A stretch of 64,000 bases of DNA from Xanthobacter autotrophicus Py2. Lineage in GTDB: Bacteria; Pseudomonadota; Alphaproteobacteria; Rhizobiales; Xanthobacteraceae. The notes beneath the pieces are model-generated. The model made no database searches. It had not been told where the DNA came from and was given only the letters and a program-made list of their open reading frames with translations. Both the position numbers and the translations under genes were made by a program. Positions 17,479 to 27,351 of the stretch are shown one piece after another. Every line of letters begins with the position of its first letter. The stretch's first letter is position 1. The stretch spans positions 2,529,501-2,593,500 of the forward strand of contig CP000781.1 in the NCBI GenBank assembly GCA_000017645.1, in the 5' to 3' direction.

Positions 17479-17496
17479 TATATCCAAGTGGATATA
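17479..17496 (-). promoter_or_regulatory. AT-rich inverted repeat upstream of tpsA
   Basis: TATATCC-AAGT-GGATATA (7-bp arms) lies 33-50 bases upstream of the tpsA ATG in the only AT-rich patch of a 338-base gap (17447-17784). It fits an operator near, or overlapping, the promoter of the tpsA-tpsB-exbBD-tonB run. The rest of the gap, towards the HerA gene stop, holds nothing I recognise. Confidence 0.5.
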
Positions 17497-17784
17497 ATAA
17501 TAACAGTACCAATTTACCTACGCGGGCAAATGGGGCGACTTCTTGATGGCGTGTGGCAAAATTGCGACACTGGCGAAGCTGACGCTTCGGGCGCGGGGAA
17601 TCGCTGCGGTTTGGCAGGGCGGTTCAGCGCAATCACATCAGGACGCATCGTCCCGTGTGAGATGCCGGCGTCCGGCATCGTCGACCCCGCCAGTCAGTGC
17701 GGAACCGACATTTTCGGGAGAGCCGGAGGTGACATCGGATTTGGCGCGAGTCAGGAGTATGGTGGGGGCGGGACACCACCCGCT

Positions 17785-19320
17785 TCAATCCGCCGGCGTC
17801 GCCTCGGGTGCACTCGCGCTGGTGGCGGCGGTGGGGTCGCCGGGCTCAGTTTCCCAGGCCAGGCCGGGAATGGCCACGATGCGCCGGCCCTGGCTATCCA
17901 GCCGGCAGACGATCACCTGGCGCTCCTCCATGTAGGCCAGAAGCCGCCGTGCGCGGCCGGGGGAGCGGCTGCCGTAGGCGCGGGCCACGTCGGCGTCGGA
18001 GGGGCAGGTGCGGTGGTCGAACGCGGCGCGGGCGAGCGAGAGAAACACGCCCTGCATGTCCTCCGGCAGGGTGCCGGCCATGGCCAGCACCTCGGCCCAG
18101 GGGGAATCCTCGGCTTCCGCCTCGGCGGCATCGATGCCGGCATGGGCCACCGCCAGCCGGCGGCGGAAGGCCGAGAGGCTCAGCGCCTCCCCGCCGATCC
18201 TGTGGATGCGGCAGCGCACCAGGAAATCCTGATAGAGCACCGAGATGGTGCGAAAGCCCGCGTCCCGCTCGCTCAGGATTTCGCGCAGGGCCGAATCGAT
18301 GGCGGCCTGGCGCTGCTCGGGTGAGAGGGTGGGCGCCTGCGGCGCAGCCGGCGGCGGCGGGGCAGGGGGACCGCTGCGCGCGAGCTGGGCCAGCACGTCC
18401 GCCGTGGGCGCCACCGCCGGCGGACGGCGTGGCACCAGCGGGCGAACCTCGTCGGCACCGGGCATGAAGATCAGATCGTGGGCGTCCTCGGCCGCGGCGG
18501 GCTCCGGCAGCGGCACCAGCTTGGGGCTGGTGGAGCGCGCGGAGGTTTCCACCGGGCCGATGTGAATCGGCAAAGGCCGGCGCGCCAGCGCGGGACCCAG
18601 CGCGATGAAATGGCCGCTCTGCAGGTCGCGGAACATCTCGGCCTGCCGCCGCTCCATGCCGAGCAGGTCGGCGGCGCGGGCCATGTCGATGTCGAGGAAG
18701 GTGCGGCCCATGAGGAAGTTGGAGGCTTCCGCCGCCACGTTCTTGGCGAGCTTGGCCAGGCGCTGGGTGGCGATGACCCCGGCAAGGCCGCGCTTGCGGC
18801 CGCGGGACATGAGATTGGTCATGGCACCGAGCGACACCTTGCGGGCCTCGTCCGACACCTCACCCGCGGCGGTGGGGGCGAACAATTGTGCCTCGTCCAC
18901 CACCACCAGAACCGGATACCAGACATCGCGGTCGGCATCGAACAGGCCGCCGAGGAAGGCGGCGGCGGCGCGCATCTGCTGCTCGGCGTCGAGCCCTTCG
19001 AGGTTCAGCACCACCGAGACCCGGTGCTGGCGCACCCGGGCGGCAATGCGCTGGAGGTCCGCCTCGCCGCGCTGGGCATCCACCACCACATGGCCATAGC
19101 GGTCGGCCAGGGTGACGAAATCACCCTCCGGATCGATGATCGCCTGCTGCACCCAGGGGGCGCTCTGCTCCAGCAGCCGGCGCAACAGGTGGGATTTGCC
19201 GGAGCCGGAATTGCCCTGCACCAGCAGGCGCGTGGCCAGCAGTTCCTCCAGGTCCAGCACGGCCGTGTCCCCGCCGGAGCGGGTACCGAGGGCAATGGAG
19301 ACCTTGGCGGGCGCCGTCAT
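17785..19320 (-). CDS. HerA-like / DUF87 P-loop ATPase
   Basis: A 511-residue ATPase. Walker A is QGNSGSGKSHLLRRLLE (about residues 35-51) and Walker B is VLVVVDEAQLF (about 138-148). GLAGVIATQRLAKLAKNVA resembles the sensor region of HerA/VirB4-type motors. A Pro/Ala-rich linker (about 280-330) leads to a C-terminal region likely to be winged-helix (ARAYGSRSPGRARRLLAYME). HerA proteins translocate DNA, often with a NurA nuclease, but none is encoded here. Stand-alone DUF87 ATPases of this form are common in Rhizobiales and their job is not settled. Transcribed leftward as a single gene. Confidence 0.8.
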   Translation of the reverse strand: MTAPAKVSIALGTRSGGDTAVLDLEELLATRLLVQGNSGSGKSHLLRRLLEQSAPWVQQAIIDPEGDFVTLADRYGHVVVDAQRGEADLQRIAARVRQHRVSVVLNLEGLDAEQQMRAAAAFLGGLFDADRDVWYPVLVVVDEAQLFAPTAAGEVSDEARKVSLGAMTNLMSRGRKRGLAGVIATQRLAKLAKNVAAEASNFLMGRTFLDIDMARAADLLGMERRQAEMFRDLQSGHFIALGPALARRPLPIHIGPVETSARSTSPKLVPLPEPAAAEDAHDLIFMPGADEVRPLVPRRPPAVAPTADVLAQLARSGPPAPPPPAAPQAPTLSPEQRQAAIDSALREILSERDAGFRTISVLYQDFLVRCRIHRIGGEALSLSAFRRRLAVAHAGIDAAEAEAEDSPWAEVLAMAGTLPEDMQGVFLSLARAAFDHRTCPSDADVARAYGSRSPGRARRLLAYMEERQVIVCRLDSQGRRIVAIPGLAWETEPGDPTAATSASAPEATPAD

Positions 19321-19738
19321 CGCGGCGACCGCCCTGCGGGGAGGGCGCGAAACGTCATGGGGGCACTCATATCAATTCGCGCCGCCGGTTCAACCGCGCG
19401 ACGCGGAGAGCAGGAGGCCGCATCAGGCTGGCCGGGCTGGCCCGGTCGATCTCGTTGTCTCAAAACGACTGCGAAAAGAATGCGTTGCCCCTGGATCGCG
19501 CGGGACGCGGCGGCAAACTGCGCGCGCGGCGTATTGGAGCAGATCGGCCATGTGCAGTCGATGGTGTTGTGACACCTGCGGCTGCGGCAGGGACGCCGCC
19601 AGGTCTCCCCGGCAGGCGCCGATTCCTCCTCCCGCGCTCTGGCTTCAAACCTGCATGCACGCACAGACGGTCCAGCGGTTGCGAACCTTTTCGGACAAAA
19701 CGGGGCGCGGCGCCGGCTCATGCATGGAAGCGCGTGGC
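19321..19738. other. 418-base divergent gap, no gene seen
   Basis: Lies between the leftward HerA-like gene and the rightward J-domain gene, so it should hold both promoters. I see no clear -35/-10 pair, RNA gene or repeat. Long open frames here look like chance frames of GC-rich DNA. Confidence 0.5.
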
Positions 19739-20215
19739 ATGACGGACAAAGAGCAATGGGTCGTCTGGAACGGCTCCCTGGGGGTCCTCGATACGGTGAC
19801 CATCGGGCTGGTCGAACAGGGTGAGGGCGGGCGGAGCGCCTGTCTCGCCCCGCCCTATGGGGTGGTCGGGCCGTTCAGCCTTGATGAGCTGGAAGCCACG
19901 GGCCGGATCGCCTTTGGCGCATGCCTCGTCATGTCGCGGGAGAGATGGCAGCAGGATCAGGTGGAACTGCGCCTCAAGGCGCGGAACGAGCGCCAGGCCT
20001 TCCTGTCCCGGCTGAATGTCGATGACGACGACAAGGAGCACCGCGAGGCCCTGGACCTGCCCATGGACGGAGCGCTCGAGCCGTCGGAGATCAATGCCGC
20101 CTTCCGGCGCCTGGCCAAGAGCGCGCATCCGGACGCCGGCGGCAGTAATGAACGCTATCGCCGTATCGCCGAGGCGCGGGACGCCCTGCTCGATCAGTTC
20201 GCCGGTGCCACATAG
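19739..20215 (+). CDS. small J-domain (DnaJ-like) protein
   Basis: A 158-residue protein with an unassigned N-terminal part and a short C-terminal J domain: LEPSEINAAFRRLAKSAHPD followed by a Gly-rich turn and YRRIAEARDALL. The HPD tripeptide needed to stimulate Hsp70 ATPase is present. There is no Gly/Phe region or zinc finger, so it is a class III J protein. GGAAG lies eight bases before the ATG at 19739; an in-frame ATG at 19724 would add MEARG. Its Hsp70 partner and client are unknown. Confidence 0.75.
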   Translation: MTDKEQWVVWNGSLGVLDTVTIGLVEQGEGGRSACLAPPYGVVGPFSLDELEATGRIAFGACLVMSRERWQQDQVELRLKARNERQAFLSRLNVDDDDKEHREALDLPMDGALEPSEINAAFRRLAKSAHPDAGGSNERYRRIAEARDALLDQFAGAT

Positions 20216-20766
20216 GCCGGGCCATTGGTATCGGGGTCATGGTGGTCGGGGCAGGGCACGCTTTGCCTTCAAGGAACGCTCCACCGGGGCGTGGACGGAT
20301 GGGACGTTTCGGGCGCCCCCGGCGCGGGACCTTCCGCCCGGCCGCAGCGTCGGCCACGACTCAGTCCCGTGCATGCCACCGCGATCGTCCAGCGAAGCTG
20401 CATCCAGTTACCATAAGCGGCTTGCCTTGTGCACCTGCCTCAAGGTTAGACGCGGATCTCCACTGCGTTTGATTCAAACTGAGCTGTTCCTGCACTCTTA
20501 TGACTGTGGTCAAGAGGCACAGATGAACGGCTTCGCCCCGAGCCTGCAGCACGGGTTTGGTCATCACTTTGATGGGCAGCACGGGGACGGGATGGGCCTT
20601 GAGACGACGGTTGATCAAGCTCTTATCCGCGGGTTGAATACCGCACGTCCGTAATCCGTCTTGGGCCATCCCTGTCTAGAGGCGGGCATTGAGCCAAAGC
20701 TCAGCCACATAGTGCACAGCGGGAGTTCCCCACCGTGGCCGCATCCCGTCGCCGTGCTGCCCGTCA
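20216..20766. other. intergenic, includes the unresolved outer end of the IS110 element
   Basis: About 550 bases with no convincing gene. The stretch near 20400-20520 is less GC-rich than its flanks (it contains TTTGATTCAAA at 20468-20478). One end of the insertion sequence must lie somewhere here or in the next 100 bases, but IS110 elements have no obvious terminal repeats and I could not place it. Confidence 0.45.
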
Positions 20767-20820
20767 CATCCGCCAGATGGGCGGATGTCTCGTTAGGCCG
20801 GCGCTCTCCCTATGCCGGCC
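20767..20820 (-). ncRNA. tandem hairpins in the noncoding flank of the IS110 transposase (candidate bridge-RNA part)
   Basis: Two strong hairpins stand back to back: CATCCGCC/GGCGGATG (8 bp, 5-base loop, extendable by an A-T pair) and GGCCGGC/GCCGGCC (7 bp, 11-base loop). They start 35 bases beyond the transposase stop, in its reading direction. IS110-family elements encode a structured bridge RNA in a noncoding end, upstream of the gene in the IS110 group and downstream in the IS1111 group. This is therefore a candidate, but base pairing alone does not prove an RNA; the opposite flank (21968-22080) is the alternative site. Confidence 0.35.
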
Positions 20821-20854
20821 GTGATCGTTGCCACGAGCATGAGCTCCTCCTCCC

Positions 20855-21967
20855 TCACCGGACCGGCTCGACCTGTCGACTGATGGCCCACAAGAACGCT
20901 GCCATCTCGCGTGCGATCGCCGCGATCACGATCGGCGCCTTCTTGCCGGCGGCCGTCATCCGCCGATAACGGGCACAGAGCCGGGTCTGCGCCTTCCAGG
21001 CGATCTCCCGCACCTCTTTGGGCAAGCCCTCGAGCCGAACCCGGATGGTCTCGGTCACACGAGCGGGGTGGCGGTAACTCCAAGCCCCTTCGACGAGCAC
21101 GCGCCGGGCGCGCCGATTGCCTGCGAGTGTCAGACCACCGCGCCTGACGGTCTCACCGGTGGAGCGCTCGGACGGCACGAGGCCAAGGAAGGCCATGAGC
21201 TGGCGGGGACTGTCGAACCGGCGAACGTCACCGACTTCGCTGACGAACGTGACGGCAACTACGAACGATACCCCACGCAGCGCCTGATAGGCCGCCACCA
21301 CAGGAGCCATAGACCAGGTGGGCACGAGCTCGACGAGCTGCGCATCCAGCCGCTCAAGCCGCTTGCTCGCATCAGCGATCACGTCGACCTGATCCTGGAA
21401 CACGATCTGCTGAGCCGGATGCTCGAACTTCTGGGCCGCCAACCAGCGCGAATGAGCGGGGCTCCAGGCCTTGCGGCCGGTGAACGTCCGCCCGTGGCGG
21501 AGCAGAAACGATTGGAGCTGCTGACGCTTCTTGCGCAGATCCTCCCCAGCGGCCTCACGCGCCCGCACCAGATCGCGGACCGCCTCATGCACCGCGTCCG
21601 GAACCCAGATCCCCTTGAGCTCTCCTGCCCGCAGGAGCCGGGCCAAGGTGACGGCGTCGCGTCGGTTGGTCTTGACGTGCTCGCCCGGTCGCTTGGGGAT
21701 CAGCGAGGGCGCCACAACCTCACAGGCATGGCCGAGCGCAACAAGCTGGCGATAGAGCCCGTAGCCGGTCGGGCCAGCTTCGTAGCAGAAGTGCAGCCGA
21801 GGATGCTTGTGGGCGAGCTTTCGGACGAACCGCTCGACGGCCGCCGAGGTCGTCTCGATCTCACCGACATACCGCACCTCGCCGCTGCGTCCGCTCTCTG
21901 CAACTGCGATTGCGTGCTTGGCCTTTGCCACATCGACACCGACGTAAACCACGCTATCCTCGTTCAT
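20855..21967 (-). CDS. IS110-family transposase (DEDD/serine recombinase)
   Basis: A 370-residue recombinase. The ATG at 21967 has AGGAGGGCGG just upstream. The N-terminal RuvC-like domain shows VYVGVDVAKAKHAIAVAE (first Asp), CYEAGPTGYGLYRQL (Glu) and VKTNRRDAVTLARLLRAG (the DD pair). A central coiled region is followed by the C-terminal Tnp domain with MAFLGLVPSERSTG, holding the catalytic Ser, and the LAGNRRARRVLVEGAW segment. Such enzymes insert site-specifically under guidance of a bridge RNA and leave no inverted repeats. The frame is intact, so the element may be active. Confidence 0.92.
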   Translation of the reverse strand: MNEDSVVYVGVDVAKAKHAIAVAESGRSGEVRYVGEIETTSAAVERFVRKLAHKHPRLHFCYEAGPTGYGLYRQLVALGHACEVVAPSLIPKRPGEHVKTNRRDAVTLARLLRAGELKGIWVPDAVHEAVRDLVRAREAAGEDLRKKRQQLQSFLLRHGRTFTGRKAWSPAHSRWLAAQKFEHPAQQIVFQDQVDVIADASKRLERLDAQLVELVPTWSMAPVVAAYQALRGVSFVVAVTFVSEVGDVRRFDSPRQLMAFLGLVPSERSTGETVRRGGLTLAGNRRARRVLVEGAWSYRHPARVTETIRVRLEGLPKEVREIAWKAQTRLCARYRRMTAAGKKAPIVIAAIAREMAAFLWAISRQVEPVR

Positions 21968-22225
21968 GGTCCGCCCTCCTTTGCTTGGGGCTCGGCTCGG
22001 CCCTCGAGCAACCCCCGACTGCTCACGCTGCAAAGGCTAAGGGCGGGCCGCCCCCCGGACCACGGTCATAACGTCTAGGCGCGCGGCGGCGCGTTCGCCT
22101 ACATTGGCCACCTCTGCCATCCCGCCGGCTGCATCGGCCCTCGGTTACCTCAGTCCGGCTCGGATGGAAGGAAGAGCGGCTTCGCCCCGACCATGCGTTC
22201 GGGGGAGGACCGAGCGGGGGGGGAA

Positions 22226-23701
22226 ATGACCGGACGTTCCTGGGCGCCGCACGGCGCCATCAGCCTTGTGTGCCTTACAGCACTGTTTGCGCCGCGCATG
22301 GCCGAGGCGGCCGACCTGCCGGTCAAGGCCCAGGCCACGGAGAATGTTAAGGTCTGCGCAGCCTACGGCCCCGGCTTCTACTACATTCCCGGCACGGACA
22401 CCTGCCTTCGGGTCGGCGGCTGGGCCCGCATGGACACCTATATGAACGTCGCCGCGATCTTCTCGCAGGGCTCGGCGTTCGGCGGGCCGGGATATTCGCC
22501 GTTCGCCTTTCCCTTCCGGGATGCGCATGATGCCGATTATTTCACCCAGGGGCGCGGCGTTGCGGAGATCGATGCGCGGACGCAGACCGACTATGGCACG
22601 TTGCGCTCCTATTTCCGTGGCGGCGCCGAATGGGATTCCCAGAGCGGCCCCGGCAAGGGCCCCGGCCCCGCCCTTTATATCGAACGCGCCTTCATCCAGT
22701 TCGGCGGGCTGACGTTCGGCTATACCCAGTCGTTCTTCGACACCGGCATCGGCTATTCCATCGCCACCCTGTTCGCGGGCTCGAACACCTGGAACACCAC
22801 GGCGGCCTACACGGCCGAGTTCGGCAACGGCTTTTCCGCCTCGCTCGCGGTGGAGGATGCGGCCAACCGCACCACCGGCGTCCAGGCCACGGGCGTGAGC
22901 ATCACCGGCGTGACCTCGCCGTCCGACTTTCCGTTCGTGAGCGGCGGCACCGGCGCCCCCTTGCTCTATTCCAACTACCAGGCCGGTCAGCAGACGCCGG
23001 ATTTCGTCGCCAACCTGCGGGCCGAGGGGGCGTGGGGGATGGTGCAACTGGCCGGGGCGCTGCATCAGGTGGAGGCTATGCCCCCCGCCTATCTCGGCTC
23101 CGCATTCATCGGCAGCTCCAGCACCGGCCAGTGGGGCTATGCCCTCGGCGCCTATACCGAGATCCGGCTGCCCTTCATCGCGGCGGGCGACAGCCTCTAC
23201 CTCCAGGCCAACTATTCCGAGGGCGCCCTCAATTATGCCGGTCTTGCCGCCGGTAACCAGAACCGGCTGCAGGCCATCGGCTATATCCCGCTCAACAGCG
23301 TCGGCCTCATGAGCGGCGCCTATTATCCCCTCGCCGACGCGGTGATGGGCCCGGACGGATCCTACGAGATGGTGGGCGCCTGGGCGATTCAGGGCCAGTT
23401 CCGGCATTTCTGGGTGCCGCAGGTGCGCTCCGCCGTGTTCGGTGGCTATGTCAGCGTGGATGTGCCGACCAATGTGGTGGGCGCGGCGAGCTTCGCCATG
23501 TGGCAGGCCGGCGTGAACACCTTCTGGTCGCCGGTGCGCAATCTCGATATCGGTGCGGAGGTGGTCTACACCGCCGTCGATGGCAGTCGGCCGCTGGGCA
23601 TCACCAACGCCGTGTCCGCCAGCGGCGGCGTCATCCCCACCCTGGTGGGCGGGTCGGCCAATGCGGTCTCGGGCGCGGTGCGGATCCAGCGCAACTTCTG
23701 A
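22226..23701 (+). CDS. outer-membrane porin (Rhizobiales porin family)
   Basis: A 491-residue porin. I chose the ATG at 22226, preceded by a G-rich ribosome site; an ATG at 22193 is possible. The signal peptide ends RMAEA before ADLPVKA. The mature N-terminus has VKVCAAYGPGFYYIPGTDTC followed by LRVGGWARM, the two-Cys signature of alphaproteobacterial porins, and the chain ends in VRIQRNF with the barrel-terminal Phe. It forms a general diffusion channel. Its promoter would lie in the 250 bases next to the IS110 element, which could affect expression. Confidence 0.88.
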   Translation: MTGRSWAPHGAISLVCLTALFAPRMAEAADLPVKAQATENVKVCAAYGPGFYYIPGTDTCLRVGGWARMDTYMNVAAIFSQGSAFGGPGYSPFAFPFRDAHDADYFTQGRGVAEIDARTQTDYGTLRSYFRGGAEWDSQSGPGKGPGPALYIERAFIQFGGLTFGYTQSFFDTGIGYSIATLFAGSNTWNTTAAYTAEFGNGFSASLAVEDAANRTTGVQATGVSITGVTSPSDFPFVSGGTGAPLLYSNYQAGQQTPDFVANLRAEGAWGMVQLAGALHQVEAMPPAYLGSAFIGSSSTGQWGYALGAYTEIRLPFIAAGDSLYLQANYSEGALNYAGLAAGNQNRLQAIGYIPLNSVGLMSGAYYPLADAVMGPDGSYEMVGAWAIQGQFRHFWVPQVRSAVFGGYVSVDVPTNVVGAASFAMWQAGVNTFWSPVRNLDIGAEVVYTAVDGSRPLGITNAVSASGGVIPTLVGGSANAVSGAVRIQRNF

Positions 23702-23787
23702 GGGCTGTCGGCCGCACCGCAGTCATATCATCAGCCTCGGTCGTTGACCGAAGCTGCCGGTCCACTTGAGCGCCGCGCGGGCTTGAG

Positions 23788-23820
23788 CGATCGTCGGTGA
23801 ATCAATCTCACGGACGATCG
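23788..23820. terminator. inverted repeat between convergent porin and coaA
   Basis: CGATCGTC and GACGATCG (8-bp arms, 17-base loop) lie in the 122-base gap between two converging genes. There is no marked T-run. A shared, weak terminator is the simplest reading. Confidence 0.4.
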
Positions 23821-23823
23821 GCA

Positions 23824-24795
23824 TTACAGGCGGCGCAGGCTGACCTCCGCCACCTCGTGCTCGCCGGTCTTGCGCAGGATGAGGTCGGCGCGCTGGCGGG
23901 TGGGCAGCACATTGTCCATGAGGTTGGGCAGATTGATGCCGCGCCAGATGGACAGGGCGGTGGCGCGGGCCTGCTCTTCCGTGAGCTGCGAGTAGCGGTG
24001 GAAGTAGGACAAAGGGTCCTTGAAGGCGGTGGCCCGCAGCCGCATGAAGCGCTCCACGTACCAGCGCTCGATCACGTCCTCGTCGCCGTCGATATAGACC
24101 GAGAAATCGAAGAAGTCCGAGACGAAGGGAATGGCCTTGCCGTCCTTCGGAGGACGCGTGGTCTGCAGCACGTTGAGGCCTTCCACGATGAGGATGTCGG
24201 GCCGGTCGATCTCCACATACTGGTCGGGCATCACGTCGTAGAAGAAGTGCGAATAGAGCGGCGCGCGCACCGGCCGCCGGCCGGCCTTGATGTCGGTGAG
24301 GAAGCGCAGCAGCAGCGGCAGGTCGTAGCTTTCGGGGAAGCCCTTCTTGTCCATCAGCCCCTCGCGCTCGAGGATGGCGTTGGGCAGGAGGAAGCCGTCG
24401 GTGGTGACGAGATCCACCTTGGGTGTGTTGGGCCAGCGCGCCAGAAGCGCCTGGAGCACGCGGGCGGTGGTGGACTTGCCCACCGCCACCGATCCGGCCA
24501 CCCCGATGATGTAGGGCATCTTGCCGTCCCCGTTCGCCTCGCTGTCGCGAGAGTCGAGGAAGTAGCTCATGGCGCGGAAGAGCTTTTGCGTTGCCGCTAC
24601 GTAAAGTGAGAGCAGCCGCGACAGCGGGAGGTAGATCTCCTCCACCTCCTGCATGGAGAGATGGACGCCGAGGCCCTCCAGCCGGGTGATCTCGTCCGGG
24701 CGCAGGGTCATGGGCGTGTCGCGCCTCAGCGCGGCCCATTCGGCGCGCGAGAAGGTGCGGTAGGGAGAGAGGCCTGGGTCGAGCCGTCGATCCAT
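23824..24795 (-). CDS. coaA: pantothenate kinase, type I
   Basis: A 323-residue kinase that phosphorylates pantothenate, the first and controlling step of coenzyme A synthesis in the cytoplasm. The P-loop is [20 protein letters not shown] (about residue 100), followed by [17 protein letters not shown] and a [14 protein letters not shown] segment, all typical of prokaryotic type I CoaA. The C-terminal half has [20 protein letters not shown]. It is 19 bases downstream of hisE, an arrangement common in Rhizobiales. Confidence 0.93.
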   Translation of the reverse strand: MDRRLDPGLSPYRTFSRAEWAALRRDTPMTLRPDEITRLEGLGVHLSMQEVEEIYLPLSRLLSLYVAATQKLFRAMSYFLDSRDSEANGDGKMPYIIGVAGSVAVGKSTTARVLQALLARWPNTPKVDLVTTDGFLLPNAILEREGLMDKKGFPESYDLPLLLRFLTDIKAGRRPVRAPLYSHFFYDVMPDQYVEIDRPDILIVEGLNVLQTTRPPKDGKAIPFVSDFFDFSVYIDGDEDVIERWYVERFMRLRATAFKDPLSYFHRYSQLTEEQARATALSIWRGINLPNLMDNVLPTRQRADLILRKTGEHEVAEVSLRRL

Positions 24796-24814
24796 GGTGT
24801 GCCTCGTGCTCTTC

Positions 24815-25141
24815 TCAGCCGTGCTGCCGGGCGGCTTTTTCGGCGAGGCCGGATTGGCCGGTTCGGCGTGCAAGCTCCGCGTGGATCTCGGCCAGCGGCA
24901 CCCCGCGCGCCTTCAGCAGCACGAGGAGATGGTAGAGCAGATCGCTGGTTTCCGCGACGAGGTCCTTCTCGCTGCCGGAGACGGCGGCAATTACCGTCTC
25001 CACCGCCTCCTCGCCCAGCTTCTGGGCGCATTTCCCGATGCCCTTGTCGAGCAGCGAGCGGGTATAGGACGCCCCCGCATCCGCCGAGGCGCGCGCCGCG
25101 ACGATGGCTTCGAGGTCGGCGAGGGTGAAGCTGTCGCTCAT
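24815..25141 (-). CDS. hisE: phosphoribosyl-ATP pyrophosphatase
   Basis: A 108-residue MazG-fold enzyme that hydrolyses phosphoribosyl-ATP to phosphoribosyl-AMP, step two of histidine synthesis. The helix with [17 protein letters not shown] supplies the Mg-binding acidic residues, and [16 protein letters not shown] is the second conserved helix. The ATG at 25141 follows a TTG that could also be read. It lies 50 bases downstream of hisF. Confidence 0.93.
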   Translation of the reverse strand: MSDSFTLADLEAIVAARASADAGASYTRSLLDKGIGKCAQKLGEEAVETVIAAVSGSEKDLVAETSDLLYHLLVLLKARGVPLAEIHAELARRTGQSGLAEKAARQHG

Positions 25142-25191
25142 CAAGGTGGCCCGGAAAGGGAGGGCGGGGAGGACGCGTTAAGGCGCGCGGC

Positions 25192-25968
25192 CTAGACGTC
25201 GAGGCGGACAGGCAGCCCCGCTTCCGCAAGGCGTTCCTTGGCCTCGCGGATGGTGAAGGTGCCGAAATGGAAGATGGAGGCGGCCAGCACCGCCGAGGCA
25301 CCGCCTTCGCGGATGCCGTCCACCAGATGGTCGAGGGTGCCGACGCCGCCGGAGGCGATCACCGGCACATGCACAGCGTCCGCCACCGCGCGGGTGAGGG
25401 CGCAGTCGAAGCCCTGGCCGGTGCCGTCCCGGTCCATGGATGTCAGCAGGATTTCGCCGGCGCCGAGGTCCACCACCTCGCGGGCGAACTGGATGGCGTC
25501 GATGCCGGTAGGGGTGCGCCCGCCATGGGTAAAGATTTCCCAGCGGTTCTCCTCGCCCTCCTTGCTCACGCGCTTGGCGTCGATGGCCACCACGATGCAC
25601 TGCTCGCCGAACTTCTCGGCCGCCTCGCCCACGAAGGCGCGGCGGTTCACGGCGGCGGTATTGATGGAGACCTTGTCGGCGCCGGCATGGAGCAGGGTGC
25701 GCACGTCGTCCACGGTGCGCACGCCGCCGCCAACGGTCAGCGGCATGAAGCACTGCTCGGCGGTGCGGCGCACCACGTCGAGGATGGTGCCGCGGTTCTC
25801 GTGGCTGGCGGTGATGTCGAGGAAGGTCAACTCGTCCGCGCCGGCGAGGTCATAGGCGCGTGCCGCCTCCACCGGATCGCCGGCGTCGCGCAGGTCCACG
25901 AACTGGACACCCTTCACCACGCGGCCGTCCTTCACGTCGAGGCAGGGGATGACGCGGACTTTCAGCAT
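25192..25968 (-). CDS. hisF: imidazole glycerol phosphate synthase, cyclase subunit
   Basis: A 258-residue TIM barrel that, with HisH, turns PRFAR plus ammonia into imidazole glycerol phosphate and AICAR. The catalytic Asp near the start is in [16 protein letters not shown] and the second in [28 protein letters not shown] is the phosphate-binding loop. The start at 25968 is set by the family N-terminus ([11 protein letters not shown]). It sits 7 bases downstream of hisA. Confidence 0.95.
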   Translation of the reverse strand: MLKVRVIPCLDVKDGRVVKGVQFVDLRDAGDPVEAARAYDLAGADELTFLDITASHENRGTILDVVRRTAEQCFMPLTVGGGVRTVDDVRTLLHAGADKVSINTAAVNRRAFVGEAAEKFGEQCIVVAIDAKRVSKEGEENRWEIFTHGGRTPTGIDAIQFAREVVDLGAGEILLTSMDRDGTGQGFDCALTRAVADAVHVPVIASGGVGTLDHLVDGIREGGASAVLAASIFHFGTFTIREAKERLAEAGLPVRLDV

Positions 25969-25975
25969 GGCACAC

Positions 25976-26704
25976 CTATCGTCCCGCCACCAGCGCCAGC
26001 GCCTCGCGGGCATCGAGCCGGCCATCATAGAGGGCGCGGCCGGTAATGGCGCCTTCCAGCTTTTTCGCGCGCGGCGTGAGCAGCGCCTCGATATCGGCGA
26101 GCGAGGCAAGGCCGCCCGAGGCGATCACCGGCAGGTTGACCGCTTCCGCCAGCGCCACGGTGGCGTCGAGGTTCAGCCCCTTGAGCAGGCCGTCGCGGGC
26201 GATGTCGGTGTAGATGATGGCGGTGACGCCGGCATCCTCGAACCTTTTGGCGATGTCCACGGCGGCAATGTCCGAGGTCTCGGCCCAGCCCTCCACGGCG
26301 ACGCGGCCATCGCGGGCATCAAGGCCCACCACGATGCGGCCGGGATGGGCCTTCGCCGCCTGCTTCACGAAGTCCGGGTCGCGCACCGCGGCGGTGCCAA
26401 GGATGACGCGGGTCACCCCCTTCTCCAGCCAGGCCTCGACGGTCTTCAGGTCGCGGATGCCGCCGCCGAGCTGCACGGGAATGGAGACCGTCTCCAAAAT
26501 CCGCTCCACCGCCGCCGCGTTGACCGGCTTGCCAGCGAAGGCGCCGTCAAGGTCCACGAGATGGAGGTAGCGAAAGCCGAGGGTCTCGAACTCCGCGGCC
26601 TGGGCGGCGGGATCGCGGTTGAACACGGTGGCCCGCGCCATGTCGCCCTGTTCGAGGCGCACGGCGAGGCCGTCCTTGAGGTCGATGGCCGGAAAAAGGA
26701 TCAC
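25976..26704 (-). CDS. hisA: ProFAR isomerase (phosphoribosylformimino-AICAR ribotide isomerase)
   Basis: A 242-residue TIM barrel that isomerises ProFAR to [25 protein letters not shown] holds the first catalytic Asp; VIYTD-type strand [12 protein letters not shown] holds the second. I prefer the GTG at 26704, which makes the usual family N-terminus and a 4-base GTGA overlap with the hisH stop; a GTG at 26713 would add three residues. Confidence 0.94.
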   Translation of the reverse strand: MILFPAIDLKDGLAVRLEQGDMARATVFNRDPAAQAAEFETLGFRYLHLVDLDGAFAGKPVNAAAVERILETVSIPVQLGGGIRDLKTVEAWLEKGVTRVILGTAAVRDPDFVKQAAKAHPGRIVVGLDARDGRVAVEGWAETSDIAAVDIAKRFEDAGVTAIIYTDIARDGLLKGLNLDATVALAEAVNLPVIASGGLASLADIEALLTPRAKKLEGAITGRALYDGRLDAREALALVAGR

Positions 26705-27348
26705 GGATGCCACTTCAGGAAATTCGCGAGGAGCGCGAGGCCGAGCCTCTGGCTCTTCTCGGGATGGAACTGGGTGCCGGCCACGTTGTCGCGCGCGACC
26801 ATGGCGGTGATGGTGCTGCCATAGTCCGTGGTGGCGACGAGGTCGATGCCGTCGGCCGGCTTCAGGTGGTAGGAATGCACGAAATAGGCGTGCAAACCGC
26901 CCTCGCCGGTGGGAATGCCGGCAAGGAGGGGATGTTCGCGCGCGGTCTGGAGGGTGTTCCAGCCCATGTGCGGGATCTTCAGCTCGGGGTCGGTGGGGGC
27001 GATGCGCTCCACCTCGCCGCGGATCCAGCCGAGCCCTTCGGTCACCCCGTGTTCCAGCCCGCGCTCGGCGAGCAGCTGGAGGCCGACACAGATGCCGAGG
27101 AAGGGGCGGCCGCGCTCCTTCACCACCTCGGTCATGGCTTCCACCATGCCGGGCACGGCGTCGAGGCCGGCGCGACAGTCGGCGAAGGCGCCGACGCCCG
27201 GCAGAACCACCCGGTCGGCGGTGCGCACGATCTCCGGATCGCTGGTGACCACAACCCGTTCCGCGCCGAGATCAAGCGCGGCGCGCTCCATGGCCTTGGC
27301 GGCGGAGTGCAGGTTGCCGGAATTATAGTCGATGATCGCGACGCTCAT
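26701..27348 (-). CDS. hisH: imidazole glycerol phosphate synthase, glutaminase subunit
   Basis: A 215-residue class I glutamine amidotransferase that supplies ammonia to HisF. The nucleophile Cys is in [16 protein letters not shown], the oxyanion strand is [12 protein letters not shown], and the His/Glu pair is in [12 protein letters not shown]. The downstream hisA start overlaps its stop. Confidence 0.95.
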   Translation of the reverse strand: MSVAIIDYNSGNLHSAAKAMERAALDLGAERVVVTSDPEIVRTADRVVLPGVGAFADCRAGLDAVPGMVEAMTEVVKERGRPFLGICVGLQLLAERGLEHGVTEGLGWIRGEVERIAPTDPELKIPHMGWNTLQTAREHPLLAGIPTGEGGLHAYFVHSYHLKPADGIDLVATTDYGSTITAMVARDNVAGTQFHPEKSQRLGLALLANFLKWHP

Positions 27349-27351
27349 CGC

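Larger units (their letters stand above)
20650..22090 (-). mobile_element. IS110-family insertion sequence, ends not resolved
   Basis: The element comprises the intact transposase gene plus its noncoding flanks: about 100-200 bases downstream with two hairpins, and about 100 bases upstream with CG-rich repeats (GGGCGGGCC near 22045). It separates the J-domain gene from the porin gene, neither of which is visibly broken. The limits given are estimates. Confidence 0.5.

Noticed and set aside
20528..22190. CGGCTTCGCCCCGA at 20528-20541 and again at 22177-22190, on either side of the IS110 element
   Set aside because: Too long for an IS110 target duplication, which these elements do not make, and the flanking bases differ. 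Probably chance in GC-rich DNA.
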